Shown: positions 33,353 to 41,653, counted from the first letter of the stretch. The stretch is DNA of 64,000 bases from Bacillota bacterium (GCA_023424965.1 JAFADI010000012.1:62001-126000); one strand, 5' to 3'. A program made the numbers and translations. Notes: a model not told the origin generated them from the sequence alone.

Positions 33353-34081
33353 ATGGACTACGAGGAAATCGTAAAAAGATGGCAGCAGAATCCGATTCTG
33401 GACAGGGCGGACACCGACCTGAAGCTCCGCAACTTCCGGGTTTTATTTGCCTTCCATTCGGGTAAAATAGGCAACGACCGGATAAGCTACAATGACACCC
33501 GCGACATATTTGAAAACGGAACGGTATCCCATTATACGGGAGATGTCCGCACCCTGTTCGAGCAGAAAAACCAGAAGGATTGCTATGAAATGCTGGGTGA
33601 CGGCATTGTAAAAAAAGTACCCCTGTCCCTTGAGCTGATCAAGCAAATACACTTTGAACTTACCAAAGGTGCCTATGACCAGAGCCATCTGGACAAGGGC
33701 GAAAGGCCCGGGGAATTAAAGAAGCATGACTATGTCATCGGATGCATGGATGCGGGTTCTCCTGCCTTGAAGGCAGAGTCCGACCTGTCGGGGCTGCTGG
33801 AGGAAATAAAGGCCAGCGACGGCGACAGTGTTTTAAAAGCTGCAGCGCGGCTCCATGCGGGTTTTGAAAATATACGGCCCTTTGCCGACGGAAACGGACG
33901 TGCCGGCAGGACTGTCATGAATTATCACTTGATGCTCAACAGCCATCCGCCCATCATTCTTTTTGAGGAAGACAGGAAAAAATATTACAAAGCCCTTGAA
34001 CAATTTGACAGGAAGAAGGATTCCGAACCGCTTACCGCCTTTCTCACGGCCCAGTGTGAAAAGACCTGGAATATCGATTGA
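33353..34081 (+). CDS. Fic-domain protein with altered active-site motif
   Basis: 242 residues. The Fic fold is clear (about residues 95-215), with the central motif reading ENIRPFADGNGRAGR. The standard motif is HPFx(D/E)GNGRxxR; here the first position is Arg (codon CGG) rather than the catalytic His that accepts the proton during AMP transfer. The Pro, Phe, GNGR loop and final Arg are kept. The flap region LHAGFENI and the following NYHLMLNSHPPIIL are also typical. It may therefore use a different mechanism or bind nucleotide without transfer. No antitoxin-like small gene is adjacent, and it is probably a single-gene unit. Confidence 0.85.
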   Translation: MDYEEIVKRWQQNPILDRADTDLKLRNFRVLFAFHSGKIGNDRISYNDTRDIFENGTVSHYTGDVRTLFEQKNQKDCYEMLGDGIVKKVPLSLELIKQIHFELTKGAYDQSHLDKGERPGELKKHDYVIGCMDAGSPALKAESDLSGLLEEIKASDGDSVLKAAARLHAGFENIRPFADGNGRAGRTVMNYHLMLNSHPPIILFEEDRKKYYKALEQFDRKKDSEPLTAFLTAQCEKTWNID

Positions 34082-34162
34082 TTCTCATTAATTTGCGGAA
34101 CTTTTTCCGTCTTTTTGCGTCTTAATATTGATAAGTATTCACATCAAGAGAGGGTGTTCCAT

Positions 34163-35215
34163 ATGTTAAAGAAATTGATTGTACCCGTCGCTGCCGCTGC
34201 TTTTTGCCTGCTGGTACCGGTGGCCTCCTTTGCTGCAAGCGCCGATAAACCGGAAATCGATTTGAACGGCAAGAAAATACAGCAGACCGCCGTGGTAAAG
34301 GATGGAGGACTTTATCTTCCGCTGCGGGCGGTGGCAGAGGGGGAAGGCTTCCAGGTGGAGTGGTCTGCCGCCGACGGAGGCATAACGCTTAAGAAAGCGG
34401 ATTTTGTGATGCGCCTTGACACGAAAGAGAGGAAAATAGCCGTAAATGGCTATGAGCGTTACATGGGAGGGGAATACGAGGCCATTGAAGGAATGACCTA
34501 CATGCAGGAGGACTTCTTCTCGGAATTCCTCAAACTCAATATAGATACAACGGGGGCAGGTGAAACGGTACTGCTCAAAAGCGCCGTGGAAAATGCCATC
34601 ACCATCGCTACCCAAAAAGAGGTTTCCGACACCGGTACCCTGGAGCTGAATTTGCAGTATCCCGAAATCACGGGCCTGAAGGACCCGAAGGTGCAGGAAG
34701 GGCTGAATGCCAGGTTCAAGGAACTGGCCATGGCTGCAAAGGCCGGGGGACTGGAAAATGAGAAAACGATGGGGGAAGATGCCGCCACGCGGCATATAAA
34801 ACTGTCCACCTTTTTCAACTACAGGGTGAAGTACAATCAAAAAGGCCTTTTAAGCGTCGTGTTTGACAGCTATGAATACAGCGGCGGAGCCCACGGCATG
34901 ACCGTACGGAGCTCCTATCTCTTTGACCTGGAGACGGGAAAAGAGTATCAGCTCAAAGACCTGTTCAAGGACAATACGGATTATGTGGCAAAGCTCAGTG
35001 AAGAGATCAAAAAACAGCTGGCAGACAAAAAGGAAATGCTGCTGACACCCTTTGAGGCCATCGGGGAGGATCAGGATTTCTACATCGGCAGCAGCGGGTT
35101 GACGGTGTATTTCCAGTTGTACGAATATTTCCCCTATGCCTATGGCATACCGGAGTTCAAGATTGATTTTTCGGCCCTTGAGGATGTGTTAAAGCCGGAA
35201 TTAAATTTTTTTTAG
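34163..35215 (+). CDS. Secreted protein with copper amine oxidase-like N domain and DUF3298/RsiV-like domain
   Basis: 350 residues from ATG 34163 (AGAGGG upstream), rather than the ATG at 34115 that has no ribosome site. Sec signal LKKLIVPVAAAAFCLLVPVASFAAS, then a stalk-type domain (KKIQQTAVVKDGGLYLPLRAVAEGEGFQVEW, about 35-135), a DUF4163-like part and a DUF3298 domain (FDSYEYSGGAHGMTVRSSYLFDLETGKEYQLKDLF; about 225-345). Surface or cell-wall sensing proteins of this make-up are common in Clostridia. It ends in ELNFF directly at an 8-T run followed by TAG; the -1 frame then stays open into the next gene, so the two may form one protein. Confidence 0.8.
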   Translation: MLKKLIVPVAAAAFCLLVPVASFAASADKPEIDLNGKKIQQTAVVKDGGLYLPLRAVAEGEGFQVEWSAADGGITLKKADFVMRLDTKERKIAVNGYERYMGGEYEAIEGMTYMQEDFFSEFLKLNIDTTGAGETVLLKSAVENAITIATQKEVSDTGTLELNLQYPEITGLKDPKVQEGLNARFKELAMAAKAGGLENEKTMGEDAATRHIKLSTFFNYRVKYNQKGLLSVVFDSYEYSGGAHGMTVRSSYLFDLETGKEYQLKDLFKDNTDYVAKLSEEIKKQLADKKEMLLTPFEAIGEDQDFYIGSSGLTVYFQLYEYFPYAYGIPEFKIDFSALEDVLKPELNFF

Positions 35216-35283
35216 TTACCATTCCCCTTGATTTCAAGCCGACAGAAAATACCTGGAAGCCCCTGGGGGAAGATAAAACCCAG

Positions 35284-36378
35284 GTGAAGCAAATGGTAAA
35301 AAGCAACAGCATGGACATTGGCTGGGCTTTTATATATAAAAAAGCGGATGATCCGGATAATTTGCATGCGGGCTTTTCCACGGCAGACGGGATTTATGAC
35401 CTGGGAGCCGTGGGAGATTTAAATGCCCCGGCTGAGCTCACGGAAGTAAAGAGGTTTGACCTGTACGGAAAAACCATCATAAAGTATCAGAGCGTTTTCG
35501 GAAGTCACGTCTTGAATACCCGGTATTTTTCCTGTGGGAATGGTGCCCCCGAATTCTTATTGTCGGTGGATGGGCTTGCAACGGAACTGGACATAAATAA
35601 AGACGGCGTGCCTGAAATTGTAGTGGAGCTATGCGGCACGATTCCGGCAACAGACATATATAAATGGAACGGAACTTCCTTTGAAGGGACCAGCGTTGGT
35701 GATGCCCTGGGCGTCCGTTCGGTTCTTTTCAACAAGGAAAGCGGGGAATTTTTGGTTGCCGGGGAAGCCGCGGGAATTGAAAATCTCAGATACCGCTATT
35801 CCGGTGAGGGATTGAAGAAGGTAAGCGCATATGGGCCCCTGGACGACGTTTTATCCGAAAACGCGGTTGCTTCCTCTTCCGGTGCCGGGACGGAGCTGTT
35901 GAGGATAAAAATGGTGCAGGGAAAAAAGTATGAGGATAGGGAAGAAGGCCCATACAAGGGGTGGAACTGGCAGGGAAGGTTTGAGGCCCAGCTTGTGGAC
36001 GACAGGGGGGCTATTCTTTCCAGCCTTGACCTGAATAAGGCCTTCCAAAGCGAGGAGCTTGTTTTCAACGGCCCTTTCCTCATTATGTTCGACGATCTTA
36101 ATAATGACGGCAGCAAGGATTTTGCCATCGGGCAATACGGTTCAAGCAACGGCAATTTTTACAGGCTGTTTACCGTAAGAGACCACAAGGTGGAGCTGCT
36201 GCCTGTGGAAAAGGGTGAAATTTTCTCCGGCGGGGCAAGAAGCCGGTACACGGCGGAGTTCGAAAAGCTGGGCGCCAGTGGATTCATCAACCGGTATTAC
36301 GACAACGTGGCGGGAAAGATGATAGAGCAGTATTATACCTGGGATGGGTCCGGGTTTGTTCTGAAGCCTGAAAAATAA
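35284..36378 (+). CDS. FG-GAP/EF-hand-like repeat protein without its own export signal
   Basis: 364 residues if begun at GTG 35284 (GGGGGAAG about 10 bases upstream); the frame is open back to 35182 and the upstream codons read like protein (LVTIPLDFKPTENTWKPLGE). Calcium-loop-like repeats are present: LDINKDGVPEIVVEL (about residue 118) and FDDLNNDGSKDFAIGQYGS (about 263), as in FG-GAP or VCBS-type extracellular proteins. There is no signal peptide, though these repeats are normally exported. A -1 shift at the T run 35206-35213 would join it to the exported DUF3298 protein before it. It could be the second half of a split gene, a product of frameshifting, or a separate gene that has lost its start. 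Function unknown. Confidence 0.6.
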   Translation: MKQMVKSNSMDIGWAFIYKKADDPDNLHAGFSTADGIYDLGAVGDLNAPAELTEVKRFDLYGKTIIKYQSVFGSHVLNTRYFSCGNGAPEFLLSVDGLATELDINKDGVPEIVVELCGTIPATDIYKWNGTSFEGTSVGDALGVRSVLFNKESGEFLVAGEAAGIENLRYRYSGEGLKKVSAYGPLDDVLSENAVASSSGAGTELLRIKMVQGKKYEDREEGPYKGWNWQGRFEAQLVDDRGAILSSLDLNKAFQSEELVFNGPFLIMFDDLNNDGSKDFAIGQYGSSNGNFYRLFTVRDHKVELLPVEKGEIFSGGARSRYTAEFEKLGASGFINRYYDNVAGKMIEQYYTWDGSGFVLKPEK

Positions 36379-36395
36379 CTCCATGGAGTAGTAGA

Positions 36396-36437
36396 AAAGC
36401 GGTTGATGCGCTAAAGCAGCGTATTGACCGCTTTTTT
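36396..36437 (+). terminator. Intrinsic terminator after the FG-GAP-like gene
   Basis: AAAGCGGT (36396-36403) pairs with ACCGCTTT (36427-36434) with an inner CGCT/AGCG pairing, followed by T residues. It overlaps the 3' end of the convergent HxlR gene. Confidence 0.7.
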
Positions 36438-36776
36438 GCCGCTGCTTGCATGATAAAAATTGATATACTTTTCCCCCCAGGTCTTAAGACTGTCCAGGGC
36501 TTCGGAAAATTCCTTCCCCACCTCGCTGAGCCCGTATTCCACCTTTGGAGGGATCTGGGCATAAACGGTTCGGGTGATAATGCCGTACTCCTCCAAAGCA
36601 CGCAACTGCTTGGTAAGGGTTGCCTGTGTCATCTCCGGTATCAGCCTTTGCAGCTCGCCGAACCGGAGTGTGCCTTCACTCAAATGGTACAGAATGATTA
36701 ATGCCCATTTTCCGGACAATATTTTCTGAACGGTCGCATAGGGACATTTGGCGAATAATTCTTCCTGTGTCAGCAT
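36411..36776 (-). CDS. HxlR-family transcriptional regulator
   Basis: 121 residues. HxlR winged helix: CPYATVQKILSGKWALIILYHL, TLRFGELQRLIPEMTQATLTKQLRALEEYGIITRTVY, then YGLSEVGKEF. A Cys at position 11 fits the redox- or electrophile-sensing members (YodB/HypR/QorR-like), in which the N-terminal Cys reacts with quinones or oxidants. It diverges from an NmrA/QOR2-like oxidoreductase and an FMN reductase, the usual targets of such regulators. Two perfect inverted repeats lie in the 150-base gap. Confidence 0.93.
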   Translation of the reverse strand: MLTQEELFAKCPYATVQKILSGKWALIILYHLSEGTLRFGELQRLIPEMTQATLTKQLRALEEYGIITRTVYAQIPPKVEYGLSEVGKEFSEALDSLKTWGEKYINFYHASSGKKAVNTLL

Positions 36777-36788
36777 AAATTCTCCTTA

Positions 36789-36886
36789 ATAGTATCTTTA
36801 GAGATACTATCTATTAAAAATGATTGTACTTGTTACAATTAATGTAAGGCAATATAATATATATAAGTTCAAGTATACCACTTGAA
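36789..36886 (+). promoter_or_regulatory. Divergent control region with two palindromes and a promoter
   Basis: Palindrome 1: ATAGTATCT (36789-36797), 4 bases, AGATACTAT (36802-36810), 13 bases upstream of the HxlR start. Promoter for the rightward genes: TTGTTA (36830-36835), 17 bases, TATAAT (36853-36858). Palindrome 2: TTCAAGT (36868-36874), 5 bases, ACTTGAA (36880-36886), over the expected start of transcription. Either could be the HxlR operator; TAGTAT/AGTATA halves are common to HxlR-type sites. Confidence 0.6.
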
Positions 36887-36926
36887 ATGGTGAGGAGCAA
36901 ATAAAATATACAGGGAGGGATAAGTT

Positions 36927-37805
36927 ATGAAAATATTGGTAACAGGTGCCACAGGAAAATTGGGGATGAAGGTTGTGGAAGCTCTGTTGAAAACCGTACC
37001 GGCCGGCCAGCTGGCAGTCAGTGTCCGTAATCCGGAGAAAGCGGAAGGCTTGAAGGCTCGTGGGGTAGATGTCAGGCATGGCGATTTCGACCGGCCGGAA
37101 ACCCTGACTTCGACCTTCGCAGGCATCGACCGGTTGTTGATTATATCCGCGGACGGGGACAATGAAACAAGAATCCGGCAGCATGCGAATGCGGTAGCCG
37201 CGGCGGAGCAGGCCCGGGTTAAGTTCATTGCCTATACCAGCGTAGCAAACGCAAAGGAGAGTTCCCTGTCCCTTGCGGAAGTACACCGTACTACGGAAGA
37301 AGCCATCCGGAAAACCGGAATTCCGTATTCCTTCCTGAGAAACAACTGGTATCTGGAGAATGAGACCGGAAGTATTCAGGGGGCACTGGCAGGAGCACCC
37401 TGGGTGACATCGGCAGGGGCCGGCAAGGTGGGCTGGGCACTGCGGAAGGACTATGCAGAGGCAGCGGCAGCGGTGCTGGCAGGCAGCGGACATGAGAACA
37501 CAGTCTACGAGCTGTCCGGCAAGCCGATGACGCAGCAGGAGCTGGTATCCGCCCTTGGAACGGTGCTGGGGAAGGAAGTACCCCTGCAGCAGGTGGACGA
37601 CGACGCCTATGCCGGCATAATGAAGGGGGCGGGCCTGCCCGATTTCCTCATTGCCCTTTTCGTTGGGATTCAAAAAGCCATCCGGGATAGGGCATTGGAC
37701 GTCGAGAGCAGCGATTTTGAAAAGCTGCTGGGCCGTCCGGCAACGCCAATCCGTGAGGCGCTGGCTCAGATTGTCGATGAAATCTCCAATAATGCTGCCC
37801 TGTAA
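36927..37805 (+). CDS. NAD(P)H-binding NmrA/QOR2-like oxidoreductase
   Basis: 292 residues; ACAGGGAGGG precedes the ATG. Atypical SDR: nucleotide motif VTGATGKLGMKV at residues 4-15, SVRNPEKAEGLKARGVDVRHGDFDRPETL, FIAYTSVAN and PYSFLRNNWYLEN. This matches the quinone oxidoreductase 2 (QorB) and NmrA group, which reduce quinones or sense the NADPH state. It diverges from an HxlR regulator and precedes an FMN reductase gene by 111 bases, pointing to quinone or electrophile detoxification. Confidence 0.9.
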   Translation: MKILVTGATGKLGMKVVEALLKTVPAGQLAVSVRNPEKAEGLKARGVDVRHGDFDRPETLTSTFAGIDRLLIISADGDNETRIRQHANAVAAAEQARVKFIAYTSVANAKESSLSLAEVHRTTEEAIRKTGIPYSFLRNNWYLENETGSIQGALAGAPWVTSAGAGKVGWALRKDYAEAAAAVLAGSGHENTVYELSGKPMTQQELVSALGTVLGKEVPLQQVDDDAYAGIMKGAGLPDFLIALFVGIQKAIRDRALDVESSDFEKLLGRPATPIREALAQIVDEISNNAAL

Positions 37806-37916
37806 ATTTATTAAAAAAATATTATTTAGGCAGAATGAGTTGTTTTACAGGATTATGGTGGTAAATATGGGAAAATGATTTGATTAATAGTACGATTCGA
37901 AATAGGAGGTATTGAA

Positions 37917-38471
37917 ATGATAAAAATTGCAATTATTGTTGGTAGTACACGCCCCGGACGCAATGGCGAAAAGGTTGCCCGCTGGGTGGCCGAGCTTGCA
38001 CAAAAGCGCAGCGATGCCCAGTTTGAGCTGGTGGATATTGCGGATTACGACCTGCCGCTGCTGGATGAGCCCATTCCCCCTTCCATGGGGCAATACATGC
38101 AGCCTCATACCCACGCGTGGGCAAAAAAGATTGCCGAATTTGACGGGTATGTGTTTGTGACACCGGAGTACAACCACTCCACGTCCGGCGCATTGAAAAA
38201 TGCCATTGACTACCTGTACGGCGAGTGGAATAATAAATCCGCGGGCTTTGTCAGCTATGGCTCCATGAGCGGCGCCAGGGCAGTGGAACAGCTGCGTCCT
38301 GTTATGGCGGAGCTGCAGATCGCAGATGTCCGTGCGCAGGTAGCCCTGTCCCTCTTTACTGATTTTGAGAATTTCAGCGAGTTCAAGCCGGACCCGCGCC
38401 ATGAAGCTGAGGTTGACACCATGCTCAACCAGGTGGTGGCATGGGCCGGAGCGTTAAAAACATTGCGGTAG
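37917..38471 (+). CDS. NADPH-dependent FMN reductase family protein
   Basis: 184 residues; TAGGAGGTATTGAA precedes the ATG. Flavodoxin-like fold with the FMN phosphate loop VGSTRPGRNGEKVARW (residues 9-24) and TPEYNHSTSGALKNAIDYL, the strong family motif near residues 80-98, and SYGSMSGARAVEQLRPVM. Such enzymes reduce FMN, quinones or azo compounds with NADPH. Its position after the QOR2-like gene suggests a common redox-stress response under the HxlR regulator. A strong terminator ends the unit. Confidence 0.93.
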   Translation: MIKIAIIVGSTRPGRNGEKVARWVAELAQKRSDAQFELVDIADYDLPLLDEPIPPSMGQYMQPHTHAWAKKIAEFDGYVFVTPEYNHSTSGALKNAIDYLYGEWNNKSAGFVSYGSMSGARAVEQLRPVMAELQIADVRAQVALSLFTDFENFSEFKPDPRHEAEVDTMLNQVVAWAGALKTLR

Positions 38472-38550
38472 TCTAAATGGCCGCAGACACAAACCGGGGG
38501 TAATGAGTTTTATCCGCCATTGCATGTGTTTGCAGTTTAGGTCTGTAAAA

Positions 38551-38592
38551 GAAGCCTTCTATGAAAAATAAAAATCATAGAAGGCTTCTTTT
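38551..38592 (+). terminator. Intrinsic terminator after the FMN reductase gene
   Basis: GAAGCCTTCTATGA (38551-38564) pairs perfectly with TCATAGAAGGCTTC (38575-38588), followed by TTTT. Confidence 0.92.
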
Positions 38593-38651
38593 CGGAGCAA
38601 AAGCCTCATCCAATATCCGGAGAGAGGACACTTGTAAAATTCTATCAAAAA

Positions 38652-38694
38652 TGTGACGAACCTCACAGACGGATCCAATTTCTCCTCCTATAAT
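38652..38694 (+). promoter_or_regulatory. CRP/FNR/HcpR-type activator site with promoter
   Basis: TGTGA (38652-38656), six bases, TCACA (38663-38667) matches the CRP/FNR-superfamily consensus exactly. TATAAT (38689-38694) follows. With transcription starting about 7 bases after the -10, the site is centred near -41.5, the class II activator position. The downstream genes have nitric-oxide/oxygen-related domains, which fits an HcpR- or FNR-like regulator. Confidence 0.65.
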
Positions 38695-38751
38695 TGAAGT
38701 ATAGTGAAACTGAAGAGGAAGAGATAGGAAATTTGTATGGAGGTGCTGAAA

Positions 38752-38979
38752 ATGAGTAAAACGATTGATTTTTCAAAAACGGTTTTTGAGATCTGCACGG
38801 AAAACCCCGATGCCATCGAGATCATGAAGGAGCTGGGCTTTGAGAGTATAGCCAACCCGGCCATGCTGAATACGGTGGGGCGTTTTATGACCATTCCGAA
38901 AGGCGCTGCAATGAAAAATATCTCTTTGGATAAAATAAAAGAAGTATTTATTGGCAGAGGCTATGAAATAAAGGAATAG
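38752..38979 (+). CDS. DUF1858-domain protein
   Basis: 75 residues from ATG 38752 (TGGAGGTG upstream); the ATG at 38737 overlaps that ribosome site. It matches the DUF1858 domain: IDFSKTVFEICTENPDAIEIMKELGFESIANPAMLNTVGRFMTIPKGAAMKNISLDKIKEVF. This small helical domain is usually found alone or fused to hemerythrin/PAS proteins of the DUF438 type, and that partner follows 12 bases later. Its biochemical role is unknown; the pair is commonly placed in nitrosative-stress regulons. Confidence 0.9.
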   Translation: MSKTIDFSKTVFEICTENPDAIEIMKELGFESIANPAMLNTVGRFMTIPKGAAMKNISLDKIKEVFIGRGYEIKE

Positions 38980-38991
38980 GGAGTGATGGAA

Positions 38992-40224
38992 ATGAGTGAA
39001 ATGATCAATAACCGCGAGTACAGGCAAAAAGTTTTGAAGGAACTGATCCTGGAGCTGCATGCCGGAAAGAGTGTGGATGAAGTCAAGCCCAGGTTTGAGA
39101 AGCTGATTCAAGGGATTTCCCCCATGGAGATTTCAGAAATGGAGCAGGCCCTCATCATGGAAGGCATGCCGGTGGAGGAAATCCAGAACCTGTGCGATGT
39201 GCATGCCGCCGTATTCAAAGGCTCCATCGAAGAAATCCACAGGGTCGAAAGGCCTGAAGACATCCCGGGACACCCGGTGCACACCTTCAAGCTTGAGAAC
39301 CGTGAGCTGGAGAAGCTTATCAATGAAAGGATAAAGCCCCACCTCGAAGCTTTTGCGTCCTTGGATCCACAGGAAAATGCAAAAATGCTGGCAGAAGATT
39401 TTGGGCTTTTGACAAGCATCCACAAGCACTATGCAAGAAAGGAAAATTTGTTGTTTCCCTTTATGGAGCAGTACGGAATTACCGCCCCACCCAAAGTCAT
39501 GTGGGGAGTAGACGACGAAATCCGGGCCTCCGTTAAAAATGCCGCCAGGCTTTTCGCGGATTACGGCGGCAACAGGGAAGAAGCCGTTGAAAAAGCAAAA
39601 GAGGCGGCGGATAAAGTGATTGAGATGATTTTCAAAGAAGAAAATATCCTGTTTCCCATGGTACTGGAAACCCTTTCCGAGGATGAATGGCTGAGGATTG
39701 CGGAAGAAAGCGGAGAAATCGGCTATACGCTGGTGGAACCCCAGGGCGGATGGAGGCCGGCAAAGGAAAATGTGGAGGAAAAGGCCCGGAGCCAGGGGGA
39801 ACAGCCTTCAAACAACGGATATGTCAGGTTTGACGCGGGAGTGATGTCGCCCGAGGAGATCAATGCCTTGCTGAACACCCTCCCTGTGGACATTACTTTT
39901 GTGGACAAAGACGGAACGGTGAAATATTTCTCCCAGGGGAAAGAGAGAATCTTTGCCAGGCCCAAGACGGTTATCGGAAGACAGGTCTCCAACTGCCATC
40001 CCCCCGCCAGCGTCCATATTGTGGAAAAGATCGTGGAGGACCTGAAGGCCGGAAGGAAGGACCATGAGGATTTCTGGATCCGGATGGGGGAAAAATATGT
40101 TCACATCCGGTATTTTGCCGTAAGGAACGAGAAGGGCGAGTTCCTGGGCGTAATGGAGTTTACGCAGGACATTAAGCCCATACAGGAGATTACGGGTGAA
40201 AAGAGGCTGATGTCCGGTTCCTGA
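38992..40224 (+). CDS. DUF438-hemerythrin-PAS protein
   Basis: 410 residues from ATG 38992 (GGGAG eight bases upstream). Domain order: DUF438 (about 1-75, GKSVDEVKPRFEKLIQGISPMEISEMEQ); hemerythrin HHE (about 95-240) with His/Glu ligands in HPVHTFKLENRELEKL, SIHKHYARKENLLFPFME and KEENILFPMVLETL; C-terminal PAS (about 285-395, VDITFVDKDGTVKYFS, NCHPPASVHIVEKIV). The di-iron site could bind oxygen or nitric oxide, and the PAS part could hold a further cofactor. There is no kinase or DNA-binding output, so it may act as a sensor partner or scavenger. The CRP/FNR-type site upstream agrees with a redox role. Confidence 0.93.
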   Translation: MSEMINNREYRQKVLKELILELHAGKSVDEVKPRFEKLIQGISPMEISEMEQALIMEGMPVEEIQNLCDVHAAVFKGSIEEIHRVERPEDIPGHPVHTFKLENRELEKLINERIKPHLEAFASLDPQENAKMLAEDFGLLTSIHKHYARKENLLFPFMEQYGITAPPKVMWGVDDEIRASVKNAARLFADYGGNREEAVEKAKEAADKVIEMIFKEENILFPMVLETLSEDEWLRIAEESGEIGYTLVEPQGGWRPAKENVEEKARSQGEQPSNNGYVRFDAGVMSPEEINALLNTLPVDITFVDKDGTVKYFSQGKERIFARPKTVIGRQVSNCHPPASVHIVEKIVEDLKAGRKDHEDFWIRMGEKYVHIRYFAVRNEKGEFLGVMEFTQDIKPIQEITGEKRLMSGS

Positions 40225-40251
40225 GGGCTATGCCAATAAAAGAAAAATAAA

Positions 40252-40284
40252 AGACCTGTTCGAAAAGGATAGGTCTCTTTTTTT
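40252..40284 (+). terminator. Intrinsic terminator after the hemerythrin gene
   Basis: AGACCT (40252-40257) pairs with AGGTCT (40271-40276), with inner weak pairing, followed by a T run. Confidence 0.75.
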
Positions 40285-40316
40285 GTGGCCGGATTTCATT
40301 TCATCGGCGGAACCTC

Positions 40317-40375
40317 TTGCCTATTAGTTCATAGTGTTATATAATTAATCGTGTTAATTAATACACACGATTAAT
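40317..40375 (+). promoter_or_regulatory. Promoter and palindromic operator of the first ROK operon
   Basis: TTGCCT (40317-40322), 17 bases, TATAAT (40340-40345). ATTAATCGTG (40344-40353) and CACGATTAAT (40366-40375) form a perfect 10-base inverted repeat with a 12-base spacer over the start of transcription. This is the natural site for the ROK repressor encoded next. Confidence 0.7.
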
Positions 40376-40412
40376 TTTGTGATACATTTGTAACTGCGGA
40401 AATGGAGATAAA

Positions 40413-41615
40413 ATGGCGGTGAAAAACAAAAAGGGCAAAAACTTTGAAGATGTCCAGCAAATGAACCGCTCCCTTGTCATCAGCCTGCTGCGCAAAAAAG
40501 AGGTCAATTCCCGGGCGGAACTTGCCAAAGCCACCGGCCTCAAACAGGCTACCATCACCAATATTATCAATGACCTGCTGGAATGCGGGCTGGTGGTGGA
40601 GACGGGGATGATCGGCGGGAAAAAAGGACGCCGCTCCATCGGTTTGACCATCAGCGGGGTGATTTACAAGGTCATCAGCGTGAGGCTGGAAAGAAAATGC
40701 TTCAGCGTGGGGCTTTTCGACCTGGAGGGAACGGAATACGGAATCCTCAAGGAAGATACCGACATGATGTCGGGTTCTCAAAAGACGCTGGACAGGATCA
40801 TTCAAAGCATAAGAGAAATTATGAAGAAGGCGGAAAACAGTAAAATCATCGGCATCGGTGTTGCCATCCCCGGTCCTTTCTTCAGAAGTGAAGGCAAAAT
40901 AGGCCTGATCACCGAGTTCCCCGGGTGGGAGAATGTGTCCATCGAAAATATATTAAAGGAGACCTTCGGACTTCCCACCTTTGTTGAGCACGACGCCAAT
41001 GTGGGAGCCCTCGCCGAGTGGTGGCTGGGGTCCAATTTCATCGATTCGGGGACCATGGTCTATCTGGCCGTAGGGCAGGGCGTGGGGGCCGGGGTCATCA
41101 ATGACGGCAAGGCCTTTGTGGGTGCCATGGGAATTGCCGGAGAAGTGGGGCACATGAGCATATGCTTTGACGGTCCCAAATGCGGATGCGGCAGCAGGGG
41201 ATGCCTGGAGCACTACTGTTCCACCATCGCCCTGTTAAGGGAAGTAGAGCAGGAACTGGCGGGATTTCCCGACAGTATTTTAAAGGAAGAGCTGTCGCTG
41301 GAGAAGTTCTTTGAAGCCCTTGAGGCCGGGGATGCGCTGGCGGCAAAGGTGTTTGAAAGAACTGCAAGATATCTGGGCATGGGGCTGGTGAATATTATCT
41401 ATGCCTACAACCCCCATGTCATCATTATCGGCGATGAACTGGCACGGGCCGGCCAGAGGCTTCTGGACATCGTCCGCGGCACCGTCAGGGAATATGTCCT
41501 GCCCGTCATACACGACAACCTTTCCATCCGGCTGAGCTCCTTCAAAGGGGATGCGGTGCTGCTGGGGGCCGGGTCGCTGGTCATCGACAATATAAAAGAT
41601 CTGCTTGTCCCATAG
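40413..41615 (+). CDS. ROK-family transcriptional regulator 1 (XylR/NagC type)
   Basis: 400 residues. N-terminal winged helix-turn-helix: NRSLVISLLRKKEVNSRAELAKATGLKQATITNIINDLLECGLV. The ROK sugar-kinase-like part has VEHDANVGALAEWWLG, the ROK glycine signature GQGVGAGVINDGKAFVGAMGIAGEVGHMS and the zinc motif CGCGSRGCLE. It should bind a sugar and release DNA. It heads an operon with a RhaB-like kinase, two aldolases and a PfkB kinase (41654-45949). A paralog heads the next operon (46131). The 20 bases ending at the A of its start codon are identical to those before the encapsulin start. Confidence 0.93.
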   Translation: MAVKNKKGKNFEDVQQMNRSLVISLLRKKEVNSRAELAKATGLKQATITNIINDLLECGLVVETGMIGGKKGRRSIGLTISGVIYKVISVRLERKCFSVGLFDLEGTEYGILKEDTDMMSGSQKTLDRIIQSIREIMKKAENSKIIGIGVAIPGPFFRSEGKIGLITEFPGWENVSIENILKETFGLPTFVEHDANVGALAEWWLGSNFIDSGTMVYLAVGQGVGAGVINDGKAFVGAMGIAGEVGHMSICFDGPKCGCGSRGCLEHYCSTIALLREVEQELAGFPDSILKEELSLEKFFEALEAGDALAAKVFERTARYLGMGLVNIIYAYNPHVIIIGDELARAGQRLLDIVRGTVREYVLPVIHDNLSIRLSSFKGDAVLLGAGSLVIDNIKDLLVP

Positions 41616-41653
41616 GCAGGATTCAGACTATACAGGTAAAGAGGGTGAGTACA

